From Methylobacterium planeticum (lineage in GTDB: Bacteria; Pseudomonadota; Alphaproteobacteria; Rhizobiales; Beijerinckiaceae), in assembly GCF_008806345.1 (NCBI RefSeq), contig NZ_VZZJ01000004.1, forward strand, positions 124,001 to 188,000: DNA of 64,000 bases, in the 5' to 3' direction. Position numbers and translations under genes: made by a program. Below the pieces are notes generated by a model. That model was not told where the DNA came from. It made no database searches and worked only from the letters and a program-made list of their open reading frames with translations. Every line of letters starts with the position of its first letter. Within the stretch, counting starts at the first letter, position 1. Of the stretch, positions 45,553-54,413 are shown piece after piece.

Positions 45553-45577
45553 AACGCGGCAGCGGCCCGGAAGTTCT
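45553..45577 (-). promoter_or_regulatory. Near-consensus EcfG-type promoter
   Basis: Minus strand AGAAC (45573-45577), 16-bp spacer, CGTT (45553-45556), one mismatch from GGAAC. It sits 22 bp before the secreted 91-residue gene. Confidence 0.3.
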
Positions 45578-45603
45578 AGTGCGAAGCCGTACGCTTCCGC
45601 TGA

Positions 45604-46851
45604 TCAGCGCCGCTTGCGCACCGGCTCGCGCCGGAACACGCCCACGACCTCGACATGGGCCGAGTAGGCGAACTGGTCGACCGGGGTGACCCTCTCCAGG
45701 CGGTAGCCCCCGGCGATCAGGGTCGCGGCATCGCGCGCGAAGGTGCCGGTATCGCAGGCGACGCCGACGACGAGCGGCACCTTCGATTCGGCGAGCTGCC
45801 TGGCCTGCGCCTGAGCGCCGGCCCGCGGCGGATCGAACACCACGGCGTCAAACGCATTGAGGTCGTGCGCGAGGAGCGGCCGGCGGAACAGGTCGCGGCG
45901 CTCGGTGGTGACGCGGCGCAAGCCGGGCCGGCCGCGCACGGCGCGATCGAGTCCGGCGAGCGAGGCGTCATCGCCCTCGACGGCGTGGACCTCGTGGGCC
46001 CGGGCGAGCGCCAGGGTGAAGGGCCCACAGCCGGCGAAGAGGTCGGCGACCCGCTTCACCCGCCGGTCGAAGGCCGTGAGCACGAGCTCGGTGAGCGCGG
46101 CCTCCCCGGCCGCCGTCGCCTGCAGGAAACCGCCGGGCGGCGGCAACAGATGCCCCTCGCCCGAGGGGATCTGCACCGGGCGGCGCTCCACGACGACGTC
46201 GCCATGGAGCGCGAGGCGGACGAGGTCGAGTTCGCCCGCGAGGCGCACCAGCGCCGCCCGCACGCCCTCGCCGACGGGGCCGTGCCCGCGCAGGTCGACG
46301 TCGAGCCCCGCCTCGCTCGCCGTCACGGCGACGTCGAGGGGCTTGCGGCCGTGGCCGAGGGGGGCGCTCAGGGCCCGGGCGATCGCGGGAGCTTGGTGCA
46401 GGGCCGGCACGGTGATCGGGCAATGGTCGATCGCCACGAGGGCGTGGCTGCGGGCTTCCATCAGGCCGGCCTCGGCACGGCCCTCGACGGCGCGGACGTG
46501 CAGGGTGATCCGCCGCCGGCCCGCGCCGCGGGCATCGCGCACCGGTCCGGACGTCACCGGGAGGCCGGCCTGCGACAGGGCCTGGGCCAGGAGCCCCTGC
46601 TTCCAGGCCGCGTAGGGCTCGGGCGCGAGGTGCTGCACCGCGCAGCCGCCGCAGCGGGTGAAGTAGGGGCAGAACGGCGCGATCCGGTCGGGCGAGGCCT
46701 CCTCGACCGCCAGGAGATCGCCGCGTTGTCCCTCACGCAGGATGCTGACGCGCTCCCCCGGCAGCGCGTAGGCGACCGCGAGGCCATCCGCGGTCAGGCC
46801 ATCGCCGCGGGCACCGAGGCGGCGGATCGTGACGGTCTCGGGTTCAGGCAT
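45604..46851 (-). CDS. TrmA/RumA-family RNA uracil-C5 methyltransferase
   Basis: Codes for 415 residues. The N-terminal TRAM domain (residues 1-50) is followed by an Fe-S Cys set (FCPYFTRCGGCAVQHL and later DHCPIT), as in RlmD. The methyltransferase domain has the SAM motif VADLFAGCGPFTLALA, DPPRAGA, and the nucleophile Cys in GVACDTGTFARD. It methylates a uridine in rRNA or tRNA; the position is not known. Its start overlaps the stop of tlyA by 8 bp. Confidence 0.9.
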   Translation of the reverse strand: MPEPETVTIRRLGARGDGLTADGLAVAYALPGERVSILREGQRGDLLAVEEASPDRIAPFCPYFTRCGGCAVQHLAPEPYAAWKQGLLAQALSQAGLPVTSGPVRDARGAGRRRITLHVRAVEGRAEAGLMEARSHALVAIDHCPITVPALHQAPAIARALSAPLGHGRKPLDVAVTASEAGLDVDLRGHGPVGEGVRAALVRLAGELDLVRLALHGDVVVERRPVQIPSGEGHLLPPPGGFLQATAAGEAALTELVLTAFDRRVKRVADLFAGCGPFTLALARAHEVHAVEGDDASLAGLDRAVRGRPGLRRVTTERRDLFRRPLLAHDLNAFDAVVFDPPRAGAQAQARQLAESKVPLVVGVACDTGTFARDAATLIAGGYRLERVTPVDQFAYSAHVEVVGVFRREPVRKRR

Positions 46852-47614
46852 TCTGGAGTCCAGGTTGTCCGCGCGCGAGGGGCGCCGTCGCGCCGATCAG
46901 GAATTCGCGGTTGCCGTCGCCGCCCGCGACCGGCGAGGGCAGGGTGGCCAGCACGGAGAAGCCGAGGTCGCCGAGGCAGCCGGCCACGGACGCGCAGACC
47001 TCGGCATGGACGGCCTCGTCCCGCACGATGCCGCCGCGCCCGATACGCGCGCGGCCGGCCTCGAATTGCGGCTTGATCAGCGCCGCGAGGGCCGCGCCCG
47101 GCGCCAGAAGGGGCGCCACCGCCGGCAGGACGAGGCGCAGCGCGATGAAGCTGACGTCGACCGACACCAAGCTCGGTGCGTCCCCGAGGGTTCCCGGCTT
47201 GAGACGGCGCACATCCGTGCCCTCGAGGCTCGTCACCCGCGGGTCGGCCGCCAGCGAGGCGTGGAGCTGACCGCGCCCGACATCGACGGCGTAGACATGG
47301 GCGGCGCCGCGCCGCAGCAGGACGTCGGTGAAGCCGCCCGTCGAGGCTCCGACATCGAGGCAGGCGCGGCCGGCGGGGTCGAAGCCGAAGGCGTCGAGGG
47401 CGGCGCTCAGCTTCACGCCGCCGCGCGACACGTAGGGATGCGGCTGCCCCGCCGCGATGGCGGCATCGGGCGCGAGGGCGTCGGAGGCGCGCGCCACGGG
47501 GCGGCCATCCGCACGGACGAGGCCCGCCGCGATGGCGGCTTGCGCCCGCGCCCGGCTCTCGTAGAAGCCCCGCTCCACCAGGAGGCGATCGGCCCTGAGC
47601 CGCTCCCGCGTCAT
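46844..47614 (-). CDS. tlyA: TlyA-family rRNA methyltransferase/hemolysin A-like
   Basis: Codes for 256 residues. An S4 RNA-binding domain (RADRLLVERGFYESRARAQAAIAAG) precedes the FtsJ-like methyltransferase with CLDVGASTGGFTDVLL, YAVDVGRGQLH and ALIKPQFEAGR. Mycobacterial TlyA makes 2'-O-methyl-cytidines in 16S and 23S rRNA. The overlap with the downstream methyltransferase gene suggests they are translated together. Confidence 0.92.
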   Translation of the reverse strand: MTRERLRADRLLVERGFYESRARAQAAIAAGLVRADGRPVARASDALAPDAAIAAGQPHPYVSRGGVKLSAALDAFGFDPAGRACLDVGASTGGFTDVLLRRGAAHVYAVDVGRGQLHASLAADPRVTSLEGTDVRRLKPGTLGDAPSLVSVDVSFIALRLVLPAVAPLLAPGAALAALIKPQFEAGRARIGRGGIVRDEAVHAEVCASVAGCLGDLGFSVLATLPSPVAGGDGNREFLIGATAPLARGQPGLQNA

Positions 47615-47726
47615 GTCGCTCGGATATCCCTGTGCGTGCGCCCGGGGCGCGATCGTGTACGGTCAAGCCCTGTCGAAGAACCGGGGCGGCGCCTAACTAG
47701 CTCAGCGTGGAGAGGAGAGCCATCAC

Positions 47727-48275
47727 ATGACACGCCTATTGCCGTTTCTCGCGGTCCTCGCGAGCGTGACCCCCGCCCTGGCCCAGAAGGCCGAGGCGCC
47801 CGCCGCGCCCGCGGCGCCTGCCGCGCCCCAGACCTTCGAGAGCGAGATTCGGAACAACAAGAACGAGCCGATCGGCAAGATCATGATCCGGGACGGCGCG
47901 AACTCCCTGGTGATGCGCCTCGCGATCCAGGCCGGCGGCCTGCCGCCCGGCTGGCACGGCATCCACTTCCACGCGGTGGGGGATTGCTCGGACGTCGAGA
48001 AGTTCGAGAAGTCGAAGGCACACGTGAACCACGACCAGAGCAAGCACGGGCTCCTGAACCCGGACGGGCCGGACGAGGGCGACCTGCCGAACGTCTACGC
48101 CAATGCCGACGGCTCGGTGAATGCCGAGGTCTCGAGCGAGACGCCGCTGACCGGGGAGGGCGGCCTTAAGGACGGCGACGGCTCGGCGCTGATCATCCAC
48201 GCCAACCAGGACGACCACGCCACCCAGCCGATCGGCGGCGCCGGCGCCCGCATCGCCTGCGCGGTCATCAAGTAG
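47727..48275 (+). CDS. sodC: Periplasmic Cu,Zn superoxide dismutase
   Basis: The ATG at 47727 (GAGAGGAGAG upstream) gives 182 residues with a signal peptide and an Ala/Pro-rich mature N-terminus. Metal ligands are seen in HGIHFHAVGDCSD, HVNHDQSKHGLLNPDGPDEGDLPN and GGAGARIACAV, with the disulfide Cys pair in GDCSD and IACAV. It removes superoxide outside the cytoplasm. Monocistronic; convergent with the MHS transporter, a strong hairpin lying between. Confidence 0.95.
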   Translation: MTRLLPFLAVLASVTPALAQKAEAPAAPAAPAAPQTFESEIRNNKNEPIGKIMIRDGANSLVMRLAIQAGGLPPGWHGIHFHAVGDCSDVEKFEKSKAHVNHDQSKHGLLNPDGPDEGDLPNVYANADGSVNAEVSSETPLTGEGGLKDGDGSALIIHANQDDHATQPIGGAGARIACAVIK

Positions 48276-48287
48276 CATCGAGGCGCG

Positions 48288-48321
48288 TCCGCTTTCCCGC
48301 CCGGGTGGGTGGGAAAGCGGA
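48288..48321. terminator. Hairpin between sodC and the MHS transporter
   Basis: An 11-bp perfect stem (48288-48298 with 48311-48321) around a 12-base loop, 12 bp after the sodC stop. It lacks a long T-run. It can serve both convergent genes. Confidence 0.6.
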
Positions 48322-48340
48322 GGGCGCGAGGGTCCGGGGC

Positions 48341-48397
48341 TTCACGCGTGCGCGAGGCCTTTACGCATGCGCGAGGCCTTTACGCATGCGCGAGCTT
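48341..48397. repeat. Three tandem 19-bp copies at the 3' end of the MHS transporter gene
   Basis: The unit TTTACGCATGCGCGAGGCC occurs at 48360-48378, with near-identical copies at 48341 and 48379. The third copy contains the last codons and stop of the minus-strand transporter gene; the other two lie just beyond. Because 19 is not a multiple of 3, each copy sits in a different frame. Confidence 0.85.
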
Positions 48398-49735
48398 GGG
48401 CTTGGCGCCGAGCGCCTCCTCGACGGTGCCGTCGCCGTCGAGATAGCCATGCCGCTTCGGGTTCGGCATGATCACCGAGGCCACGAAGGCGACGGCGAGC
48501 AGGACGGTTACGTACCAGAAGAAGGTGCTCTCGCTGCCCGCATCCTTGAACCAGAGGGCGACGTACTCGGCGGTGCCGCCGAAGGTGGCGTTGGCCAGCG
48601 CGTAGGAGAGCCCGACCCCGAGGGCCCGCACGTTGGTGGGGAACAGCTCCGCCTTCACAATACCGCTGATGCCCGTGTAGAAGCTGATGACGACGAGGCC
48701 GAGGGTGATCAGCGCGAAGGCGACAAGCGGATCCTTGTTGGTGCCGAGCGCGCTCATCAGGGGCACCACCATCAGGGTGCCGAGGCCGCTGTAGAGCAGC
48801 ATGTTCGCCTTGCGGCCGATCCTGTCCGAGAGGGCCCCGAAGATCGGCTGGATCGCCATGTAGACGAGAAGCACCATGGTCATCGTCTGGGAGGCGGTGG
48901 TCTTCTCCATCTGCGCGGTGTTGACCAGGTACTTCTGCATGTAGGTCGTGAAGGTATAGAAGCTCAGCGAACCGCCGGCCGTGTAGGCGAGCACGACGCA
49001 GAAGGCGCGCCAGTGCTTGAACAGCTCGCGGAAGGTCCCGGCCTCCTCGCGGTCGCCGCCCTTCTCCATCGTCTCCGCAAGCGAGCGCCGGAGATAGAGC
49101 GCGACCACCGCCGCGAGCGCCCCGATGAAGAACGGGATGCGCCAGCCATAGGCCCGGAGCTGGTCGGCGGTCATCACCGCCTGCAGCGTCACGAGCACCA
49201 GGGAGGCCAGGAGTTGCCCGCCGATCAGGGTGACGTACTGGAATGAGGCGTAGAACCCGCGCTTCCCCTTCAACGCCACCTCGCTCATGTAGGTGGCGCT
49301 GGTGCCGTACTCGCCGCCCACCGAGATGCCCTGCACCATGCGGGCGAGGAGGAGCAGGATCGGCGCCGCCGTGCCGACGGTCTCGTAGGTCGGCAGGATG
49401 CCGATGGCGAGGGAGCCCGCGCACATCATCAGCACCGAGATCACCATCGAGGTGCGGCGCCCGAGCCGGTCGGCGATGCGCCCGAACAGCCAGCCGCCGA
49501 TCGGGCGCATGAAGAAGCCCACCGCGAAGATGCCGGCCGTCTGCAGGAGCTGGCTCGTGGTGTCGCCCTTGGGGAAGAAGGCCGGGGCGAAGTAGAGGGC
49601 GAAGAAGGCGTAGCAGTAGAAGTCGTACCACTCGACCAGGTTGCCGGACGAAGATCCGACGATCGCCATGATGCGCCGGCGTCGGTCCGCCGCGTCGTTC
49701 TCGGCGGAGGGTGCAATCCCGATCGAGTCGGACAT
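48380..49735 (-). CDS. MHS-family MFS transporter, KgtP-like
   Basis: Codes for 451 residues with twelve predicted helices. The opening ([34 protein letters not shown]) and the loop [13 protein letters not shown] are those of the metabolite:H+ symporter family that includes alpha-ketoglutarate and proline/betaine permeases. Likely a proton-coupled carboxylate importer; substrate unknown. Its last codons coincide with a 19-bp tandem repeat, so the exact C-terminus may vary among strains. Confidence 0.9.
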   Translation of the reverse strand: MSDSIGIAPSAENDAADRRRRIMAIVGSSSGNLVEWYDFYCYAFFALYFAPAFFPKGDTTSQLLQTAGIFAVGFFMRPIGGWLFGRIADRLGRRTSMVISVLMMCAGSLAIGILPTYETVGTAAPILLLLARMVQGISVGGEYGTSATYMSEVALKGKRGFYASFQYVTLIGGQLLASLVLVTLQAVMTADQLRAYGWRIPFFIGALAAVVALYLRRSLAETMEKGGDREEAGTFRELFKHWRAFCVVLAYTAGGSLSFYTFTTYMQKYLVNTAQMEKTTASQTMTMVLLVYMAIQPIFGALSDRIGRKANMLLYSGLGTLMVVPLMSALGTNKDPLVAFALITLGLVVISFYTGISGIVKAELFPTNVRALGVGLSYALANATFGGTAEYVALWFKDAGSESTFFWYVTVLLAVAFVASVIMPNPKRHGYLDGDGTVEEALGAKPKLAHA

Positions 49736-49857
49736 GGCGTGTTCCTTGAGCCTGTGGGCGGCCTGCGGCCGATCTTCTTGGTCCCGGAGGTTAGACGTCC
49801 GCGCGCGAATTCAACAAGGCCGGGGGCGGCTTGAGACGGGGATGCCCCGACGATCTG

Positions 49858-50748
49858 TCACCCCGCCGCGCGCGTGAGGCCGCGCTCCGCGAGCCATTCC
49901 GCCAACACGGCGTTGACCCGGCCGGGCGCCTCCTGCTGCACCCAATGGGAGACGCCGGGAAGGCGTCTGAGCGTGAAATCCCGCACGAGCGGGCCGTAGC
50001 CCTCGGTGAGTTCGAGGCCGAGCGCGGTGTCCTCCTCGCCCCAGACCATCAGGACCGGGATGTCGATCGGCGGCCCCGCGCCGGTCTCCGCGAGGCCGCG
50101 CAGGTTCGCGCGGTAGTAATTCAACATCGCCGTCATGGCGCCGGGCTTCACGGCGTTGTCGCGGTAGTGATCGAGGACGCTGTCCGGAAATGCGCTCTTG
50201 TCGACCGCCATCCCGGTGAAGGCGCGTCCCACCGCCGCGGCGGCGTCGCGGGTCAGGACCCATTCGGGCAGACGCGGGATCTGGAAGAAGGCGACGTAGA
50301 GGGACCGGACCCGCTGACGCCAGGATCGGCGCAGGACCCTGCGGAAGATCGTGGGATGGGGCACGTTCATCACCACGAGACCGTCGAGGGGCAGGCGCCG
50401 CCCGATCGCGACGTTCCAGGCGACGAAGGCGCCCCAATCGTGCCCGACGAGGAGGCGGCGGCGGGCCCCGAACGCCTCGAACAGCCCGGCGGTGTCCGCA
50501 ACCAGATGCTCCATCCGGTACGCCGCGAGGCCCCCCGGGCGATCGCTGCCGCCGTATCCCCTCATGTCCGGCGCCACGGCGTGCCAGCCGAGCTCGGCGA
50601 GGACAGGCAGTTGATGGCGCCAGGAGAAGCGGCTCTCCGGGAAGCCGTGCAGACAGAGCGCGATGTCCGGCCCCGATCCGGCCTCGTCGACGGCGAAGCG
50701 GAGGCCGTTGGCCTCGATCGTGCGGGTGGTGATGCGGCTCGCGTCCAT
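49858..50748 (-). CDS. Epoxide-hydrolase-like alpha/beta hydrolase
   Basis: Codes for 296 residues. HGFPESRFSW gives the oxyanion HGxP motif, and the nucleophile elbow is GHDWGAF with Asp rather than Ser. The acid is in WGEEDTAL and the His in VSHWVQQEAPG. An Asp nucleophile with HGFPES is typical of epoxide hydrolases and haloalkane/fluoroacetate dehalogenases; the cap Tyr pair cannot be confirmed by eye. Substrate unknown. Divergent from the Gly-rich protein gene. Confidence 0.87.
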   Translation of the reverse strand: MDASRITTRTIEANGLRFAVDEAGSGPDIALCLHGFPESRFSWRHQLPVLAELGWHAVAPDMRGYGGSDRPGGLAAYRMEHLVADTAGLFEAFGARRRLLVGHDWGAFVAWNVAIGRRLPLDGLVVMNVPHPTIFRRVLRRSWRQRVRSLYVAFFQIPRLPEWVLTRDAAAAVGRAFTGMAVDKSAFPDSVLDHYRDNAVKPGAMTAMLNYYRANLRGLAETGAGPPIDIPVLMVWGEEDTALGLELTEGYGPLVRDFTLRRLPGVSHWVQQEAPGRVNAVLAEWLAERGLTRAAG

Positions 50749-50892
50749 CCTGGGGATCCGTTGCGTGGTCTCGGGCGGCGTCCGGTGCCAACGCCGCGTA
50801 CCCGGGCGGGGTCCCGGGCGAGGTCCCGGCCGATCCCGCGAGACCTCGCAGCCAAGCGAAAGTCACGGTTGCATCGGGGTTGCCTCCAGCAC

Positions 50893-50918
50893 GGAACGGT
50901 TTCGAGCGGATCCTCGTT
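50893..50918 (+). promoter_or_regulatory. Consensus EcfG-type general-stress promoter
   Basis: GGAAC (50893-50897), a 17-bp spacer and CGTT (50915-50918) match the EcfG consensus exactly. The box ends 57 bp before the ATG of the Gly-rich DUF1236 protein, so it would be its promoter. Confidence 0.6.
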
Positions 50919-50975
50919 GCGGGCTGCAGTCGGGACCATCAGGTCCCGCCACGCAACGGGAAGTGGAATCACGCC

Positions 50976-51845
50976 ATGAGCAAGCTCTTTCGGAGCACGA
51001 TGACGGCTGCCCTCTTGGTAGCCAGTGCGGCAACGGCCTTCGCCCAGGGCGGCGGGGCTGGCGGTGGAGCCGGTGGCGGGGCTGGCGGCGGGGCCGGAGG
51101 CGGTGCGGGCATGGGCGCCGGAGGCGGAGCCGGCGGCGCGGGTGGCGGGTCCGGAGCGGGCGGCGGCGGAGGTGCGGGCGCCGGTGGTGGAGCCGGGATG
51201 CGCGGCGGCGAGGCTGGAGGAGCCGGCGGTGCCGGAGGCGCGGGCCCGCGCGGCGGAGCTGGCGGCCCGGCAACCCAGGGCACCGCGCCCGAGGGCGGGC
51301 GAGACGGTGGTGCGGCGGGCCAGCGCGGCGGACGCGAGGAGGGTGGACCGGCCCAGCGGGGGGCTCAGCCCGGCGAGCAGCGCGGTACGCAGCCGGGCGA
51401 GCCGCGGGGCGCGGGTGAGCGCGGCGGGCGCGACGGCGCCGCCGAGCGGGGCGACCGCGGCGACCGCGGCGATCGGGGCGACCGTGGTGATCGCGGAGAC
51501 CGTGGTGATCGCGGAGACCGCAATGACCGGGGCGGGCGCGAGGGTGCTGAGCGGGGCGGCGCGAATCGTTCCGAGGCTCGCGGGGCGGCGACACGCCTCG
51601 ATACGCGCCAGCGCACGGAATTCCGTCAGTCGGTGACCCGGATCGGCGTCTCGCCGGTGCGCAACGTCAACTTCCGGGTGAATGTCGGCACGGCGATCCC
51701 GCGTTCGGTGACGCTGCACGCGCTGCCGCCGTCGATCCTGACCCTGGTGCCGGCCTATCGCGGCCTCCAGTTCATCCTGGTCGAGGACGACATCGTCATC
51801 ATCGACCCGGACACCTTCGAGATCGTTGACGTCATCCCGGCCTGA
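50976..51845 (+). CDS. Secreted Gly-rich and DRG-repeat protein with DUF1236-like C-terminus
   Basis: The ATG at 50976 gives 289 residues. A signal peptide (ending TAFAQ) is followed by about 75 residues of Gly/Ala repeats, then an Arg/Gly/Glu-rich stretch with seven or more tandem Gly-Asp-Arg units (51449-51530). The last 80 residues look like DUF1236 (SVTLHALPPSILTLVPAYRGLQFILVEDDIVIIDP). The function is unknown; a secreted or envelope structural role is likely. The consensus EcfG promoter indicates stress induction. Repeats in the DNA include two exact 18-bp copies. Confidence 0.75.
   Translation: MSKLFRSTMTAALLVASAATAFAQGGGAGGGAGGGAGGGAGGGAGMGAGGGAGGAGGGSGAGGGGGAGAGGGAGMRGGEAGGAGGAGGAGPRGGAGGPATQGTAPEGGRDGGAAGQRGGREEGGPAQRGAQPGEQRGTQPGEPRGAGERGGRDGAAERGDRGDRGDRGDRGDRGDRGDRGDRNDRGGREGAERGGANRSEARGAATRLDTRQRTEFRQSVTRIGVSPVRNVNFRVNVGTAIPRSVTLHALPPSILTLVPAYRGLQFILVEDDIVIIDPDTFEIVDVIPA
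51449..51530 (+). repeat. In-frame tandem Gly-Asp-Arg coding repeats
   Basis: A 9-bp unit (GGCGACCGC with variants) is repeated about nine times in frame, including two exact 18-bp copies at 51480 and 51498. Such arrays can change length by slippage without breaking the frame. Confidence 0.8.
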
Positions 51846-51869
51846 CCGGGCCGGCTCCGGGCATCCGGA

Positions 51870-51896
51870 ACGGGCGAGGCGCCGCGCCTCGCCCGT
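51870..51896. terminator. Strong hairpin between the DUF1236 gene and hrcA
   Basis: A perfect 12-bp stem (51870-51881 with 51885-51896) and a 3-base loop lie between two convergent genes. No T tract on either side. Confidence 0.6.
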
Positions 51897-51903
51897 GTCA
51901 CCG

Positions 51904-53001
51904 TCACCGGCTGCCGTCGAGAAGCTTCGAGACGACGCGCGCGGTGTAGTCCACCATGGGCACGATGCGCGCGTAGTTCAGGCGCGTCGGGCCGATCACC
52001 CCGACGACGCCGACGATCTGCTGGGACCCGTCGCGGAAGGGCGCGGCGATCATCGAGGAGCCCGAGAGCGAGAACAGCTTGTTCTCCGAGCCGATGAAGA
52101 TGCGCACGCCCTCGCCGCCCTCGGCACGCGCGAGCAGCTCGATCACGTCCTTCTGGGTCTCGAGGTCGTTGAAGAGTAGGCGGATGCGCTCAAGATCCTC
52201 GACGGCGCGCAGGTCGTCGAGGAGGTTCGCCTGGCCGCGCACGATGAGCTGGCGCGCATCCGAGGGTCCCACCGTGGTGGCGAGGCCCGCATCGACGAGG
52301 CGCTCCGTGATGACGTCGAGCTCCCGCTTCATCGCCTGACGCCCGGCCTCGATCTCGGCCCGCAGGGTCCCGAGGGTCCGTCCCTGCTGCAGGCGGGCGT
52401 TCAGGTAGTTCGACGCCTCCTGGAGCGCGCTCGCCGGAAGGCCCGCAGGCAGGTCGAGGATGCGGTTCTCGACCGAGCCGTCGTCCGACACGAGCACGAC
52501 GAGCGCGCGGCTCACGTCGAGACGCACGAACTCGATGTGCTTGAGCTGGACGTTCATCTTGGTGGTGACGACGACGCCCGCCCCCCGGGAGATGCCCGAG
52601 AGCATCGTGGAAGCCTCGGCGAGGGCGGAATCGAAGGTATGGCGCGAGGCGGCGGCACGCATCTGCGCCTCGATCCGCGCCTGCTCCTCGCGGCCGACAT
52701 CGCCGAGTTCCAGCATCGCGTCCACGAAGAAGCGCAGGCCCTGCTCCGTCGGAAGCCGGCCCGCCGAGGTATGCGGAGCGTAGATGAGGCCGGAATGCTC
52801 GAGATCCGACATCACGTTGCGGATCGAGGCCGGGGACAGCGCCATCGGCAGGATCCGCGCGAGGTTGCGCGAGCCCACGGGTTCGCCGGTCGAGAGGTAG
52901 CTCTCGACGATCTGGCGAAAGATCTCCCGCGCCCGGTCGTTGAGCGCGGCCAGCGCCTGGAACTGATGCGGCGAGGAGAGGGTACGGGGGGGTTCTGTCA
53001 C
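51904..53001 (-). CDS. hrcA: Heat-inducible transcription repressor HrcA
   Basis: Codes for 365 residues. The winged-helix N-terminus ([32 protein letters not shown]) and the conserved [37 protein letters not shown] are diagnostic. The C-terminal half contains [20 protein letters not shown] and [28 protein letters not shown]. HrcA binds CIRCE operators at groE and dnaK. No CIRCE element is seen in the window. It usually neighbours rph on the other strand, as here, with one small gene between. Confidence 0.96.
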   Translation of the reverse strand: MTEPPRTLSSPHQFQALAALNDRAREIFRQIVESYLSTGEPVGSRNLARILPMALSPASIRNVMSDLEHSGLIYAPHTSAGRLPTEQGLRFFVDAMLELGDVGREEQARIEAQMRAAASRHTFDSALAEASTMLSGISRGAGVVVTTKMNVQLKHIEFVRLDVSRALVVLVSDDGSVENRILDLPAGLPASALQEASNYLNARLQQGRTLGTLRAEIEAGRQAMKRELDVITERLVDAGLATTVGPSDARQLIVRGQANLLDDLRAVEDLERIRLLFNDLETQKDVIELLARAEGGEGVRIFIGSENKLFSLSGSSMIAAPFRDGSQQIVGVVGVIGPTRLNYARIVPMVDYTARVVSKLLDGSR

Positions 53002-53174
53002 GATCTCTGTTCCTGCCGGGCGATTGTGTGCGCCCGGCGCGCCGGGATCAATCGGCTGCGCGCTCGCAAATCGCCGTCGATGCCCGCGTCAGTAAAATAA
53101 ATTCCGGCCCAACACTTGCTGAACAGAAACCCCGCTCCAGGACGAAATTATCCAAGGACAATCGCAAACAGGTC

Positions 53175-53199
53175 GGAATAATCCCAGCACAGGTGCGTT
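53175..53199 (+). promoter_or_regulatory. Near-consensus EcfG-type promoter
   Basis: GGAAT (53175-53179), 16-bp spacer, CGTT (53196-53199), one mismatch from the consensus. It lies 75 bp before the ATG of the His-rich peptide. Confidence 0.35.
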
Positions 53200-53273
53200 G
53201 TCAGTCTGTGAAGCGCGCGGATTATCCGTCGCGCGGTGGGACGATAACCCCACCTTTTCAGGGGCCGGTTTCG

Positions 53274-53573
53274 ATGCGTTCTGTTTTCAAGATGATCATG
53301 CCGAAAGTTTTCGCAACGGCTCTCGCGGTCGCGGGACTGGCCCTCACCGCGGCGCCGCGGACCGCCGAAGCCGCACCGCTCGCGGTCTCCAGGCAGGTCG
53401 CCTCTCCGGATGCCGGCGCCACCGAGGTCGCCTACGGCTCGGGCCATGGCCGCTTCGTCGGCCACCATCGCCGCCATCTGCGCGGCCATCACCGCATGCA
53501 TCATCGGCACTACCATCACGGCCGGCACTCGCATCGCGGCCATCACCACCGCATGCATCGTCACTTCCGCTGA
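53274..53573 (+). CDS. Secreted His-rich peptide
   Basis: The ATG at 53274 gives 99 residues. A signal peptide (about 30 residues, ending TAEAA) leads to a short linker and a 43-residue tail in which roughly half the residues are His and most of the rest Arg and Gly (such as HHRMHHRHYHHGRHSHRGHH). No family is recognised. The tail could bind Zn2+, Ni2+ or Cu2+ or interact with polyanions. It is inserted between hrcA and rph, with a possible EcfG promoter. Confidence 0.65.
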   Translation: MRSVFKMIMPKVFATALAVAGLALTAAPRTAEAAPLAVSRQVASPDAGATEVAYGSGHGRFVGHHRRHLRGHHRMHHRHYHHGRHSHRGHHHRMHRHFR

Positions 53574-53699
53574 TCGCAACGACCGGGGATCGCCGTTGCA
53601 GGGCGGCGGTCCCCGGCGCGCGAAGGCCCTCGGCGCGGGTTGCCGCCCCGGCCGGCCCGGCCTAAGAGCCCACCCTGGTTTCCGACAGGGAGAGTGGCG

Positions 53700-54413
53700 A
53701 TGCGGCCCTCGAAGCGCGCACCCGACGAGTTGCGCAAGGTCACGCTCGAGCGGGCGGTCTCGCGCTACGCCGAAGGCTCCTGCCTCGTCAGCTTCGGCGA
53801 GACGAAGGTCCTCTGCACGGCCTCCCTCGAGGAGCGGGGCCCGTCCTGGCTGCGCGGCTCCGGCAAGGGCTGGGTCACGGCGGAATATTCGATGCTGCCC
53901 CGCGCCACCCACGAGCGCACCCGCCGCGAGGTCAATTCCGGCAAGCCCTCGGGACGCACGCAGGAGATCCAGCGCCTGATCGGCCGCTCGCTCCGCGCGG
54001 TCACCAACCTGCCGGCGATCGGCGAGCGCCAGATCACGGTGGATTGCGACGTGATCCAGGCCGACGGCGGCACCCGCACGGCCGCCATCACGGGGGCCTG
54101 GGTGGCCCTCCACGATTGCTTCGCCTGGATGCGGAGCCGCTCGATCATCTCGGTCGATCCCCTGCGCGAGCACGTCGCGGCGATCTCCTGCGGCATCGTC
54201 AAGGGCGTCCCGGTGCTCGACCTCGAATACTCGGAGGATTCCGCGGCGGAGACCGACGCCAACTTCGTGATCACGGGGTCGGGCGGGCTCGTCGAGGTGC
54301 AGGGCACCGCCGAGGGCGCACCGTTCTCCGAGGCCGAGCTCCTCGAGCTTCTGCGCCTCGCCAGGGGCGGCGTCGCGGAGCTCGTCACTCTCCAGAAGCA
54401 GGTCGTCGCGTGA
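53700..54413 (+). CDS. rph: Ribonuclease PH
   Basis: The ATG at 53700, with GGGAGAG upstream, gives 237 residues; the frame opens 20 codons earlier without a start signal. Diagnostic segments are [53 protein letters not shown] and [14 protein letters not shown] (as [14 protein letters not shown]). The enzyme trims tRNA 3' ends using phosphate. GTGA overlap with rdgB. Confidence 0.96.
   Translation: MRPSKRAPDELRKVTLERAVSRYAEGSCLVSFGETKVLCTASLEERGPSWLRGSGKGWVTAEYSMLPRATHERTRREVNSGKPSGRTQEIQRLIGRSLRAVTNLPAIGERQITVDCDVIQADGGTRTAAITGAWVALHDCFAWMRSRSIISVDPLREHVAAISCGIVKGVPVLDLEYSEDSAAETDANFVITGSGGLVEVQGTAEGAPFSEAELLELLRLARGGVAELVTLQKQVVA

Noticed and set aside
53002..53273. A CIRCE operator for HrcA
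   Set aside because: I looked for TTAGCACTC-N9-GAGTGCTAA around hrcA and the DegP and Hsp70 genes and found none.
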